From Bifidobacterium tibiigranuli (GTDB lineage Bacteria > Actinomycetota > Actinomycetes > Actinomycetales > Bifidobacteriaceae): a stretch of 64,000 nt of DNA. Numbering within the stretch: position 1 is the stretch's first letter; every line of letters begins with the position of its first letter. The notes below the pieces were generated by a model. It saw only the letters and a list, made by a program, of their open reading frames with translations. It searched no databases and was not told the DNA's origin. Below are positions 47,799 to 55,854 of the stretch, piece by piece. Location of the stretch: the NCBI RefSeq assembly GCF_009371885.1, contig NZ_QLZA01000008.1, positions 62,001-126,000 on the forward strand, given 5' to 3'. A program made the position numbers and the translations under genes.

Positions 47799-48719
47799 TC
47801 ACGCTTCCGGCCCCGGCTGCAAACCCAGCGCCTCCACCATAGCTGCCACCCGCGCGCGATTTTCGGCGGACATCCCGCGAAGCGGCAGCGGCAGGCAGCT
47901 AGGCCCAACAAGCCCAAGATATTCGGCGATAGCAGCCGTGACGCGCGCGCTGCCGCCAAGATCGGCGAACAGCTTCCAGAGCGGAGTGAGCTGCTCGGAC
48001 TCCGCCCGCGCATCCTCGACACGACCCTCCCGCACCGCGCGAGCGATGCCGAGCGCCGGGCCCGGAATCGTTCCCCCGATGACCGTATACCACGCATCGC
48101 AGCCCGCAATCAGCCCCGCGGCACCGAAGGCGTCGCCGGACACCCCGATCGTCACACGCTCGGGAATCACGGCCCGGATGCTAGCGACATGCCGCCGCGC
48201 CTCGTCCGGATCAGCAGGCACGCCCGGAATCTTGATCGACGCGATGCCCGGAAGCTCGGCGATGCGGGCATACAGCTCTGTGGTGAAATGGAAATGCGTG
48301 GTTCCCGGATTGTCATAGACAATCACCGGCAGCTCGGTGCTCTCAGTGACTGTTCGGAACAGCTCGAACACTTCATCGGGTGTGAGCGACTGGTACGTCA
48401 TGGCGGAGAGCAGCAGCCCCGACGCCCCCGCCTCCTCGGCGCCACGCGCAAGGGCGAGAACCTGCGAGGTGCGCAGCGCGCCTATGCCGACGAACACCGC
48501 AACCGAGCCGGCGTTCTGCACCGCCAGCCGCGCGACACGAGCGCGCTCCTGAGTCGTCATATACGGGTACGAGCCAGTCGAACCAAGCGCGGTGATGGAA
48601 TCCACCCCGGAGACAGCCAGTCGCCTGACCAAACCGGCAAACGCCTTCTCATCCACTTGGTCGTTCCTGAACGGCGTAAGCGGGAACGCGCTGACACCTG
48701 TAAACATTGACGCTGACAT
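47799..48719 (-). CDS. DapA/NanA-family lyase (dihydrodipicolinate synthase family)
   Basis: A 306-aa TIM-barrel Schiff-base lyase. The family signatures are visible: G-S-T-G-S near 47-51 (the pyruvate carboxylate site), Y135 in Y-D-N-P-G, and the Schiff-base Lys163 in S-I-K-I-P. A strong GGAGGAGG site fixes the start at 48719. The G-S-T-G-S/Y-D-N-P variants differ from the usual DapA motifs (G-T-T-G-E, Y-N-V-P), so a related aldolase is more likely than lysine synthesis. Confidence 0.88.
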   Translation of the reverse strand: MSASMFTGVSAFPLTPFRNDQVDEKAFAGLVRRLAVSGVDSITALGSTGSYPYMTTQERARVARLAVQNAGSVAVFVGIGALRTSQVLALARGAEEAGASGLLLSAMTYQSLTPDEVFELFRTVTESTELPVIVYDNPGTTHFHFTTELYARIAELPGIASIKIPGVPADPDEARRHVASIRAVIPERVTIGVSGDAFGAAGLIAGCDAWYTVIGGTIPGPALGIARAVREGRVEDARAESEQLTPLWKLFADLGGSARVTAAIAEYLGLVGPSCLPLPLRGMSAENRARVAAMVEALGLQPGPEA

Positions 48720-49043
48720 CTTTTCCTCCTCCGGAAGCACGGTCAACAACAGGCCCAACAGCTGCATCTTCAGCCAAGCTAAACCCTGAGCGTAAAGGCA
48801 CTGTCAAAACCGGTGATTCGCGTAGGGTATCACAACCGCGAACCTAGCAGTTCCACGGAATCGTTATATCGCCCGAAAGCCATGCCGCACATGAATTCAC
48901 GAAGGTTGCTGCCGGCTCATGCCCCACACGATATCGAAGCGGTCTTCGAGCGATACCAATTTGACAGTAAAGCTCACTTGACGTAAAATGAACTTGTCAT
49001 TAAGGTACCCCGCTAAGGTCACCCCGCACGAGGAGGAGCAACG
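48720..49043. other. 324-bp divergent intergenic region
   Basis: It holds the promoter of the membrane-protein/XRE pair (48961-48989) and, on the other strand, the leader of the DapA-like gene. No gene is supported. Confidence 0.5.
48961..48989 (+). promoter_or_regulatory. sigma-70-type promoter with nested repeats
   Basis: TTGACA at 48961-48966 and TAAAAT at 48984-48989 are spaced by exactly 17 bases. The motif TTGAC-GTAAA occurs twice (48961 and about 48978), and TGAC/GTCA halves flank the -10. This suggests an operator for the XRE regulator of the pair downstream. Confidence 0.65.
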
Positions 49044-49517
49044 ATGAGTGAGAAACCTGCCGAGAAGCAATACAAATACGGCCGCACGAAACCTGGCGGC
49101 ATACCCGCCATACGCATGGCGATCCCGATCGGCCTGCCAGTCGCGATTGCCATCGGCACTGCCATCCGGATGATTTCCGGCCCTGCGCAAGGGCCTGTCA
49201 ATGATTGGCTCGTAGGCATCGCCATTGGATTATGTCTGGCCCCGTCCGCCATTCTGCTCGCATGGGCGCTGTGCGTGGACCGGACGACCATACCGGGCGC
49301 AACGCCGAACACGGAGAACAGCATCGAAAGCACTTGGTATTCGCAGTCGGCAAACGACGCCTTTCACGCAATTATCATGGGGAGCGGCCTGGGAACGGCC
49401 ATCACTGCACTTTGGCTGCCGCCCCTGGTCTCATGGACGCTGATCGCGGTCTTCGTCGTGGCAGCCGCAACCTTCGCTGTCAGCTATCTAATCCGCAAAC
49501 ATCAGGGCAACCAATGA
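49044..49517 (+). CDS. small membrane protein paired with an XRE regulator
   Basis: A 157-aa protein with four predicted membrane helices (about residues 22-42, 50-75, 108-125 and 130-148) and a basic N-terminus. It has a strong GAGGAGGAG site. It overlaps the regulator gene by 4 bp. Such membrane-protein/small-XRE modules are common in Gram-positive bacteria; the role is unknown. Confidence 0.85.
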   Translation: MSEKPAEKQYKYGRTKPGGIPAIRMAIPIGLPVAIAIGTAIRMISGPAQGPVNDWLVGIAIGLCLAPSAILLAWALCVDRTTIPGATPNTENSIESTWYSQSANDAFHAIIMGSGLGTAITALWLPPLVSWTLIAVFVVAAATFAVSYLIRKHQGNQ

Positions 49518-49711
49518 GAAACCGGCTGCCCGAGCTTCGACATAAGCAAGGCTTGTCACAGGAAAAGCTCGCAGATATGCTGGGGGTGAGCCGTCAGACG
49601 ATCATCTCCATCGAAAAGGGGCGGTTCGACCCCTCGCTCCCCCTCGCCTTCCAGATCGCCGCCACCTTCGGGCTGCGCATCGAAGACATCTTCACGCCAA
49701 CTGAATTGTGA
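49514..49711 (+). CDS. small XRE-family HTH regulator
   Basis: A 65-aa protein that is a single Cro/CI helix-turn-helix: L-S-Q-E-K-L-A-D-M-L-G-V-S-R-Q-T-I near residues 14-30, followed by S-I-E-K-G-R. Its length and the C-terminal D-I-F motif match the YozG/XRE group found next to membrane-protein genes. It is translationally coupled to the upstream gene. Confidence 0.92.
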   Translation: MRNRLPELRHKQGLSQEKLADMLGVSRQTIISIEKGRFDPSLPLAFQIAATFGLRIEDIFTPTEL

Positions 49712-50888
49712 AACTGCGAGCTTTGCAATGCGCTGAACACGCCTATCGCCCCTTGCGCATTTGAGCTAAAGCACTCGCGTACTCGCCTGCAGTATCCTCG
49801 TAGAGATGATCTTCCACAGCCATGCGTGCCATCTCATCCGGCGCGTGATGCTTCGAGGCTTGCCGCTGATGCTTGTAGGCGAGCAGATCATGGCATTACC
49901 GCGTGCAGACAGGATCGAGAACTTGGCTCAGCAGTCCGCACCCGTTGCGGCTGGCCGATTCCAAACGTTAAACGGTTGCAGAGTTTCAGAATTGTTCGAT
50001 TGGTCGGATGACGATTCCGTTGATGACGCCGCCTCGGTGACCAGCAATGGTATAGGCGACGGCATCGCCGATATGACACTCAACTACGAGGTCCTCGGCA
50101 TCGTCAGCGACGACGACCTCACAGGGCATAAGGAGTGGCCCCGGAGACCTATGTCATCCGGGGCCACCCTAAGGGAACAACTCAGCATCCCTGTGCCTGT
50201 CGCCGAGCCACGTTGCGCGACCTGTGTATTCATTACTTCACCCATTCACCTGCATCAGCCTGCGGCATCATCCCAATGCCGCATGTAATCGAACATCATC
50301 ATTCAATCACCAGCAAACACATACGCGGCCCGATCCTCAAACCGTACAGCCTCATCGCCGTCGTCGTCATGTTCTTCAGTTATCTGTTGAAGGCGTTGCG
50401 TAGATGCCTTCGGCATTCCTCGGGCTGTGCGCTTCATTGCGACCCATCGGCTAATCGATCGGTCACAACTCCGGCCTTCACCCCTTAGTATAGTGCGTGA
50501 CGCCTCAGAAAGCCAGCGTTCATCGTATATTCACCATGGCAAAACCATAATGTTCAGTAGTGTTCTTGAAGGGGTATGCGAAACGTCCAACATCGCGCAT
50601 CGAAACGGTTTGAATGTGCGATTGGAGAAGAAACGAACATGACTGCACAGCTTTTCGGCGTGTCGAGACGGACACAGGCAGGAGGTGATATCGAAGAAGT
50701 GAAACTTGAGTCGAGTGGAGCCATGGACGACGACGTCGAGAATGCGGCCGCTGATGACAATGGCAATGCCTTCGTGCAGCCAATTGCCGCCAACGGGCAT
50801 GTAGAGCTCTACGACTCGCCATATGCGAGAGTCGCGGGAATCAGGTATAGTATCCATCTGTTGTGCGATTTTGCGTGCGAAGTCGTCA
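49712..50888. other. gene-poor, decayed region of 1.2 kb
   Basis: No whole gene is supported. A minus-strand fragment (about 49743-49893) ends in a stop after an E-Y-A-S-A-L-A-Q-M-R-K-G-R tail and looks like the end of a lost gene. An 11-bp hairpin lies at 50135-50167. Longer frames on both strands (for example 49806-50288 and 50576 onward) have irregular composition and no family resemblance. Confidence 0.4.
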
Positions 50889-50893
50889 CACAT

Positions 50894-50967
50894 GGTGGAC
50901 GTAGCTCAGTCGGTAGAGCACCTGATTGTGGTTCAGGAGGTCGCGGGTTCGAAACCCGTCGTCCACC
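50894..50967 (+). tRNA. tRNA-His (GTG), copy 1
   Basis: The cloverleaf folds fully: acceptor GTGGACG with CGTCCAC and the histidine-specific G-1 (50894) facing the discriminator C (50967), D-arm, anticodon loop TTGTGGT, and T-arm with GGTTCGAAACC. The CCA end is not encoded. The exact sequence recurs at 55111. Confidence 0.95.
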
Positions 50968-50973
50968 CCGCTT

Positions 50974-51032
50974 GGGCCAAGTTCAAACTTTCGACCAAAG
51001 GAACCATCCTTGGTCCGGTTTGAGCTTGGCCC
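50974..51032 (+). terminator. terminator of tRNA-His copy 1
   Basis: Outer 15-base arms (50974-50988 and 51018-51032, one G-U pair) enclose a second GACCAA/TTGGTC stem. A T4 run follows. It starts 7 bp after the tRNA. Confidence 0.8.
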
Positions 51033-51390
51033 TTTTCCCCGGCTTCGGCCGCCCAGTTGAGGGTTTTTGCCCTTTGCAACTCGGCATCGCCGGATCCAGC
51101 GATGCCGTCTTCACGAGCAGCCTGATCGTCGTCGCGTCTGCGACTTTTATCATGGCTCGTGCCCCCCCGTGACGATAGCCATTCTGCGGGCCAACGCCGC
51201 CGTCCGCGGCACCCCTAGCCAACGTCGTCATGCATGCGGACCCATCGAGGCGGTTATGCCGGGCCGCTATCCACCACCACCCCGCAGTTCACCGGTATTG
51301 CGGCCTTCACAGTCGTTACGTTCTCCGTCGCGCGTATCGCCGCCCCTGCCGTTGCGGCATGGCTGTGGACGACTACCTCGACGACCGGCG
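51033..51390. other. decayed DNA between tRNA-His and the SDR gene
   Basis: 358 bp with no intact gene. Short hydrophobic stretches in different frames (for example A-A-F-T-V-V-T-F-S-V-A and S-L-I-V-V-A-S-A-T-F-I-M) suggest pieces of a membrane protein broken by frameshifts, but no family can be named. Confidence 0.35.
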
Positions 51391-52017
51391 TCAGAGGTCG
51401 CGAAGGACGGCGACCTTCCGGGTCCAGGTGGGATCCGCCACGGTCCGAACCATGAAGTCTGCGACGCTCTCGCGAGTGGAGCTCGGTAGCCCCGGAAGCG
51501 TGCCGAGCTTCGCCGACTCGGTCGCCTCATAGGGGCGAAGCGGCTTGTTGCTGAGCGTTCCTGGCGACGCCACAGTCCACTCCAGCGGGCTGTCCTCCAG
51601 CATCCGTTCGGCCTTCGCCTTGTCGTCGAAGATGTTGCGCATCACCGTACGATACAGCAGCCGCGCGAACGGCGACGCCGCCTGGGCGGTGTCGCCGACG
51701 CCGAATGCGGAGACGACCAGCACACGCGAAGGGGCGCCGTGCCCCGCTGCGTCAATCAGCGCGGCCACGCTGCGCTGCATGAGCGATGTCCTGCCGAGGC
51801 TGCGCACCCCGAGGGCTCCGAGGATCGCGTCGTGCCCCGCTGCGCAGGCGGCGAGCGCGGCGAAGTCGAGCGGGTCGGCGACTACGCGCGCCGCACCGGC
51901 CGGACTTTCGGCATCCTCGCGCCGTACCACCGCGGTGACCTCATGCCCTTGCGCGAGGGCACGGTTGACGATGCGCATGCCCGTGGCGCCGTTGGCGCCG
52001 ATGACGACGAGTTTCAT
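51391..52017 (-). CDS. NAD(P)-binding SDR-like protein (atypical, YwnB/SDR_a5 type)
   Basis: A 208-aa single Rossmann domain with G-A-N-G-A-T-G at residues 8-14, then V-S-A-F-G-V near 104, in place of a classic Y-x-x-x-K catalytic pair. Such proteins resemble NAD(P)H-flavin or biliverdin reductases. It ends the SDR pair, 14 bp after the other SDR gene. Confidence 0.85.
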   Translation of the reverse strand: MKLVVIGANGATGMRIVNRALAQGHEVTAVVRREDAESPAGAARVVADPLDFAALAACAAGHDAILGALGVRSLGRTSLMQRSVAALIDAAGHGAPSRVLVVSAFGVGDTAQAASPFARLLYRTVMRNIFDDKAKAERMLEDSPLEWTVASPGTLSNKPLRPYEATESAKLGTLPGLPSSTRESVADFMVRTVADPTWTRKVAVLRDL

Positions 52018-52031
52018 TCGGGGATCCTCTC

Positions 52032-52904
52032 TTAATCGTTCTCTTCAATGGGTATTGGCGACAGCTGGAGCACCTCTGCGGAGCGGTCCCACAGGCGGAT
52101 CGCCAGCTCGCGGTCCTCAGCCTGCCGGGCGGGGCGGACGGGCTTTCGCCGGGCGAAGTAGCCCCCAGATGGGCATCCGCGGCCAGGCAGGTTCTCGACG
52201 AGCCATACGAGCGTGTCGGCCCCGGAGTCTGGCGAGCCGAGGAACCGACGGCTGAGAGGGTTCTGGTAGATCCATCCGAGTGCGGAGCCGCGCGATGACG
52301 CGAAGCTGCTGGCGATCACTCCCGGGTGGAAGGCTGCCGACGACAGGTGCTGAGCGCGGTAGCGTCGGTCGAGTTCCTTGGTGAACAGGATCTGCTCGAG
52401 CTTCGCTGTCCCGTACGCCCGGCGCGCGTTGAAGGTGCCCGCACGCGCGTCGAGGTCATCGATATCGACGTGGCCGAGCAGCCGGTTGGCGACGCTGGAG
52501 GTGCTGATGACGCCGCCGCGCGCTTCGACCAGTCGGTCCAGCAGCAGATTGGTCAGAAGGAAGGGGGCGAGGTAGTCCACTTGGAACGTGATCTCGTGGC
52601 CGTCTTGTGTCTCAATGCGATCCGGCCCGAACACGCCACCTGCGTTGTTCACCAGCACGTCGATGCGTCCAACATCAGTGCGCAGCCGTTCGGCCAGCTC
52701 CCGCACGGAATCCAAGTGCGCGAAGTCGACCAAGTACCACGGCGCGCCGAACTCGCGAGCGACGTCCTCGGTTTTGGCTGCCGATCGGCCGACCACCACC
52801 ACGTGGTGACCGCGGGCGGCCAACGTCCTCGCCGCGCAGGCGCCGATCCCGTCGCTCGCGCCGGTGATGACGATCGTCCGGCTGTCCGCCGCCCCGCCCG
52901 TCAT
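52032..52904 (-). CDS. short-chain dehydrogenase/reductase
   Basis: A 290-aa classical SDR close to retinol-dehydrogenase-like enzymes: cofactor motif T-G-A-S-D-G-I-G near residues 14-21, N-N-A-G-G near 85-89, catalytic Ser in S-T-S-S-V and Y-G-T-A-K near 160-164. The C-terminus is longer than usual, with a basic stretch. It is divergent from the TetR gene, which probably controls it with the downstream SDR-like gene. Confidence 0.9.
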   Translation of the reverse strand: MTGGAADSRTIVITGASDGIGACAARTLAARGHHVVVVGRSAAKTEDVAREFGAPWYLVDFAHLDSVRELAERLRTDVGRIDVLVNNAGGVFGPDRIETQDGHEITFQVDYLAPFLLTNLLLDRLVEARGGVISTSSVANRLLGHVDIDDLDARAGTFNARRAYGTAKLEQILFTKELDRRYRAQHLSSAAFHPGVIASSFASSRGSALGWIYQNPLSRRFLGSPDSGADTLVWLVENLPGRGCPSGGYFARRKPVRPARQAEDRELAIRLWDRSAEVLQLSPIPIEEND

Positions 52905-52972
52905 CGCCGCAGCATTCTGACGGCCGGGGCGCCCGTGCGGCGCGCCGAGCGATTCGATACCGATGTTTCAAA

Positions 52973-53005
52973 AGTGGCACTCAGTTCCATGTCCGCCAGT
53001 GTACT
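52973..53005. promoter_or_regulatory. repeated palindromic sites in the SDR/tetR divergent region
   Basis: AGTGGCACT (52973-52981) is a perfect odd palindrome. A related AGTGTACT (52998-53005) follows 17 bp on, just before the tetR start at 53015. Two-site spacing of 25 bp fits paired TetR binding, which is inference. Confidence 0.45.
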
Positions 53006-53014
53006 CTCAGATGT

Positions 53015-53605
53015 ATGGAACACCAAATCTCTCCCGGCGTACGCACCGTCGCACGCAACGCGGTGCGCGCGCACATCGCGGACGCGGCGTTGGGCCTGTT
53101 CATATCCGACGGCTACGAGGCGACCACGATCGATGACGTGTGTGCCGCGGCAGGGATCTCCCGCAGCACTTTCTTCCGATACTTTCACAGCAAGGACGAG
53201 CTCATGCTCGGTCACATCGAGCGTTTCGGGCAACGCATCGCCGACGCGCTCGCGGCGCAGGGCGACGACGAGCCGCTATGGCAGGCGATCCGCCGCGCCT
53301 TTGACGGCCTGATTGACGAGTACGCCGCATCACCGGGGGCCGCGGCCTTGGCGCGCGTAGTATCGCAGACTCCGGCGCTACGCGTGGCAGAGGCAGGAAA
53401 ATCGGATCTGTGGCTCGGCCTGCTCGGTCCCGAGATCGCACGCAGGCTCGGAGTGGCGCTGTCCATCGACGAACCACGCCCGGCGGCGATTGTCGCCGCA
53501 ACGATCGGCGCTGTGGCGGCGGCCATGTCGAGTTGGGCGGACGCCGCCGAGACGCGCTCTCTGGAGGATCTGCTCGACATTGCGATGTCGCCCTTCGGCC
53601 TCTGA
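53015..53605 (+). CDS. TetR-family transcriptional regulator
   Basis: A 196-aa protein with the N-terminal HTH T-T-I-D-D-V-C-A-A-A-G-I-S-R-S-T-F-F-R-Y-F at about residues 36-56, the TetR signature, and a variable helical ligand domain. The start at 53015 overlaps its operator zone. It is divergent from the SDR operon and likely represses it and itself. Confidence 0.92.
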   Translation: MEHQISPGVRTVARNAVRAHIADAALGLFISDGYEATTIDDVCAAAGISRSTFFRYFHSKDELMLGHIERFGQRIADALAAQGDDEPLWQAIRRAFDGLIDEYAASPGAAALARVVSQTPALRVAEAGKSDLWLGLLGPEIARRLGVALSIDEPRPAAIVAATIGAVAAAMSSWADAAETRSLEDLLDIAMSPFGL

Positions 53606-53782
53606 GCGACCCTCGCGCGTCGTGTCCTCGGCTGCACCACCCTAGGGCAGACCGGCCGAGGACGCCATGGCCGATTCCGCCACGCTGCTCAAAATCATGC
53701 TAGACGGATTGCGGCGGCATGCCGCGACCGGCACAAGGACATGCGTTCACGGAAAACGCCACGGCAGAAGAGAGGGAGGACT

Positions 53783-54650
53783 GTGTTCCTCGCGCCCAAG
53801 GAAATGAAACACAGCAAACTGCGCTTTCCGCTCATCATCACGATGATCGTGCTCATCAGCTATCTCATTTCGTGCTCAGCGCCGCGCAAACATCGGCGCC
53901 TGTCTCGCAGGGGTCGGCCGCGCGCATCGGGCAGCTCGCCGCCACCGTTTCCACCGATGCCGCGAAGGACAAAACAACCGCTCAGCCGATCGGCATCCGA
54001 ACCGATGGGTTCATTTACCGGCAGCTGCGGGTTTCCGACGGCCGCAAGGACTTCGACGGGCGTGGCGCGATTGCCTACTCGGGCTTGCGCAACGACAGCT
54101 ACCGAATAGGCGACATCGTCACGGTCGGTTCGGACGGCGCCCAGTTCACCATAACCGGATTCACCGATGGCGCCAAGCTGAGCGTGACGCCGGTGATCTA
54201 CGTGCCGCTGAGCGCCTGGAGCCATCTGAAACTCGGTTCCGGCTTGGATGAATCCGCCGCTCCAGAGGCCGCAGGCGCGCCCTCGGACGGCCATGCAACA
54301 GCAGCCAGCGCTCCAGCCGCAAGCGCCGTCATGTTCGGCGAGGCGGCGGGTTCGACGGCTCCGGATGGCACGGAACAATTGCCCATCGGCGATTTCATTC
54401 AGAAGCTTCCCGGCTATCGCGCGCAGGATCTCACGTCCCAGTTCATGCTCGTGTTCCTGTTCATCATTATGCTGGCGACCATCGCCGTGTTCCTCTACAT
54501 CCTCACCATGCAAACGATACCGAACTTCGCCGTGCTCAAAATGCAAGGCATCCTCACGCGGTATCTCATTCTCAATACCATCGCGCAGGCATGCTCATCA
54601 CGGTCATCGGCACGGCCTTGACCGTGCTCACCTCGATATTCATTCCCGTC
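53783..54650 (+). pseudogene. decayed MacB/FtsX-type ABC permease
   Basis: The gene opens at GTG 53783 behind GGGAGGAC with a cytoplasmic start and a first hydrophobic helix. The frame then shifts (about 53870-53890) into a periplasmic-like domain, and again after a second helix block (L-V-F-L-F-I-I-M-L-A-T-I-A-V near 54450-54500; break about 54590). Compared with the family, about 30-40 residues after helix 1 are missing, and the last helices are out of frame. Its ATPase partner follows as a fragment. It is the remains of a lipoprotein-release-type or drug exporter. Confidence 0.75.
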
Positions 54651-54651
54651 T

Positions 54652-54930
54652 GTGCCGATGAGCTTCAACATCCCCCCGCTCGCTGCCGCGGGCGCCTTCG
54701 AGGTCATGGAGATCTTCCGCGATCTGGCCCATGCGCTCGACAAGACCATCGCCGTCGTCACGCATGACACCCGCCTGGAACACTACATGGATGCGTTGTA
54801 TTCCATCACTGACGGTGTGATGCGCCGCGAGGACGTCGGCCCAATCGCCGAGGACTGGGCTTTGCCATCGCGACAGCGTCGAACTCCGCGCTCGCGGGCC
54901 TTGCACCCCTCGCGATCGAACAGACGATAG
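54652..54930 (+). pseudogene. 3' fragment of an ABC ATPase gene
   Basis: The frame reads V-M-E-I-F-R-D-L-A, then T-I-A-V-V-T-H-D-T-R-L-E and Y-S-I-T-D-G-V-M near 54690-54830. This is the end of a LolD/MacB-type ATPase including the H-loop His. Walker A, signature and Walker B are absent, so about 160 codons are lost. The codons after about 54840 are unrelated. Confidence 0.7.
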
Positions 54931-55110
54931 CAGCCAACGCCCGTCCTCTGCTCGGCGATTGCCCCAGTGGGCTGTCGGCTCGCCGGCCCAGAATGCCAGA
55001 GGGCTGCCGCCTAAGCCCATGCCATCTTCCGAAAATCGCGGCGCAGCAGTCGTGGCGGCCATGTATATTCTTGCCCTGTTGCGTGATTCCGTTTGCGCAG
55101 TCACGCACAT

Positions 55111-55184
55111 GGTGGACGTAGCTCAGTCGGTAGAGCACCTGATTGTGGTTCAGGAGGTCGCGGGTTCGAAACCCGTCGTCCACC
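55111..55184 (+). tRNA. tRNA-His (GTG), copy 2
   Basis: Identical over the whole gene to copy 1 at 50894, with the same G-1 and discriminator C. The identity extends 5 bp upstream and 3 bp downstream (82 bp in all). Its own promoter-like region (55060-55105) is only partly similar to that of copy 1, and the terminators differ. Confidence 0.95.
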
Positions 55185-55190
55185 CCGTCG

Positions 55191-55230
55191 AAGCCTTACA
55201 GCCGCAACGGCTGCAAGGCTTTCTTTTTTT
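55191..55230 (+). terminator. terminator of tRNA-His copy 2
   Basis: A 12-base stem with one mismatch (55193-55204 and 55208-55219) with a 3-base loop, followed by a T-rich run, T3CT7. A classic intrinsic terminator. Confidence 0.9.
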
Positions 55231-55310
55231 AGCAATCCACATTTCGGCAGATTATGACCACTATATGTTTGTCAGCTTTGCGAAACTGAAATCGATTCGG
55301 CGCGCCCAGA

Positions 55311-55367
55311 ACACGCTTGTGCCCCCTGCTTTCGGTTCATAGCCGAAAGCAGGGGGCACAAGCGTGT
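55311..55367. terminator. 25-bp perfect hairpin
   Basis: Arms 55311-55335 and 55343-55367 pair perfectly around a 7-base loop. It lies in a region without intact genes, after the decayed frame on the minus strand. It may be an old terminator. Confidence 0.7.
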
Positions 55368-55825
55368 GGGATTACGGGCAAGGCCTGGGATTCATGAAGC
55401 AAAGGCCATGGATGAATCTGCCGATTGGGGTGCGCCGCCATCGTGATCCAAGGAGACCCATGTGAACTCTCGATTATTGTGGTAGCGGGAGTTGCAGTAC
55501 CAGTGAGCATATAAATGTGATGCAGAGTCAGCACTATATCTTGAACAGTGCTATCCGCTTCTCGATTGACGACTTTTAAGCCATGTTCACGTGCCTGCTT
55601 CGCAGATATGTGTCGGGCGCGAGTCCCGGAGGCACTGTGCGTTCCAAGCCAGTTTGCGATTCCACGCGCCTTGTTGGCTCCGGGGCGACCCTGATCATCG
55701 GCGGACATCCCATTTCTCAAGGACATCTGTCCTATGTTTTCCTGAATGCACGACTGCTGCAGCCCATAGATTGAGAAGGAATCCCTAGAAACGGCTGGAC
55801 CGGTTCTCCACGCATGAACTGGCAC
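55337..55825 (-). pseudogene. possible remnant of a serine-dehydrogenase-type protease (ClpP/SDH fold)
   Basis: The middle of this frame (about 55430-55630) reads I-S-A-K-Q-A-R-E-H-G-L-K-V, then Q-D-I-V-L-T-L-H-H-I-Y-M and T-I-I-E-S-S-H-G. From memory this resembles the C-terminus of SDH proteinases of the ClpP class (membrane-linked serine proteases). The catalytic part is missing and the ends look random. A weak call. Confidence 0.35.
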
Positions 55826-55854
55826 CCCCGTTTATGAGGGTGTGGCTGCGGGCT

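Noticed and set aside
50531..50893. Minus-strand frame of 120 codons next to tRNA-His
   Set aside because: No SD, no family features, and it ends in the promoter zone of the tRNA gene.
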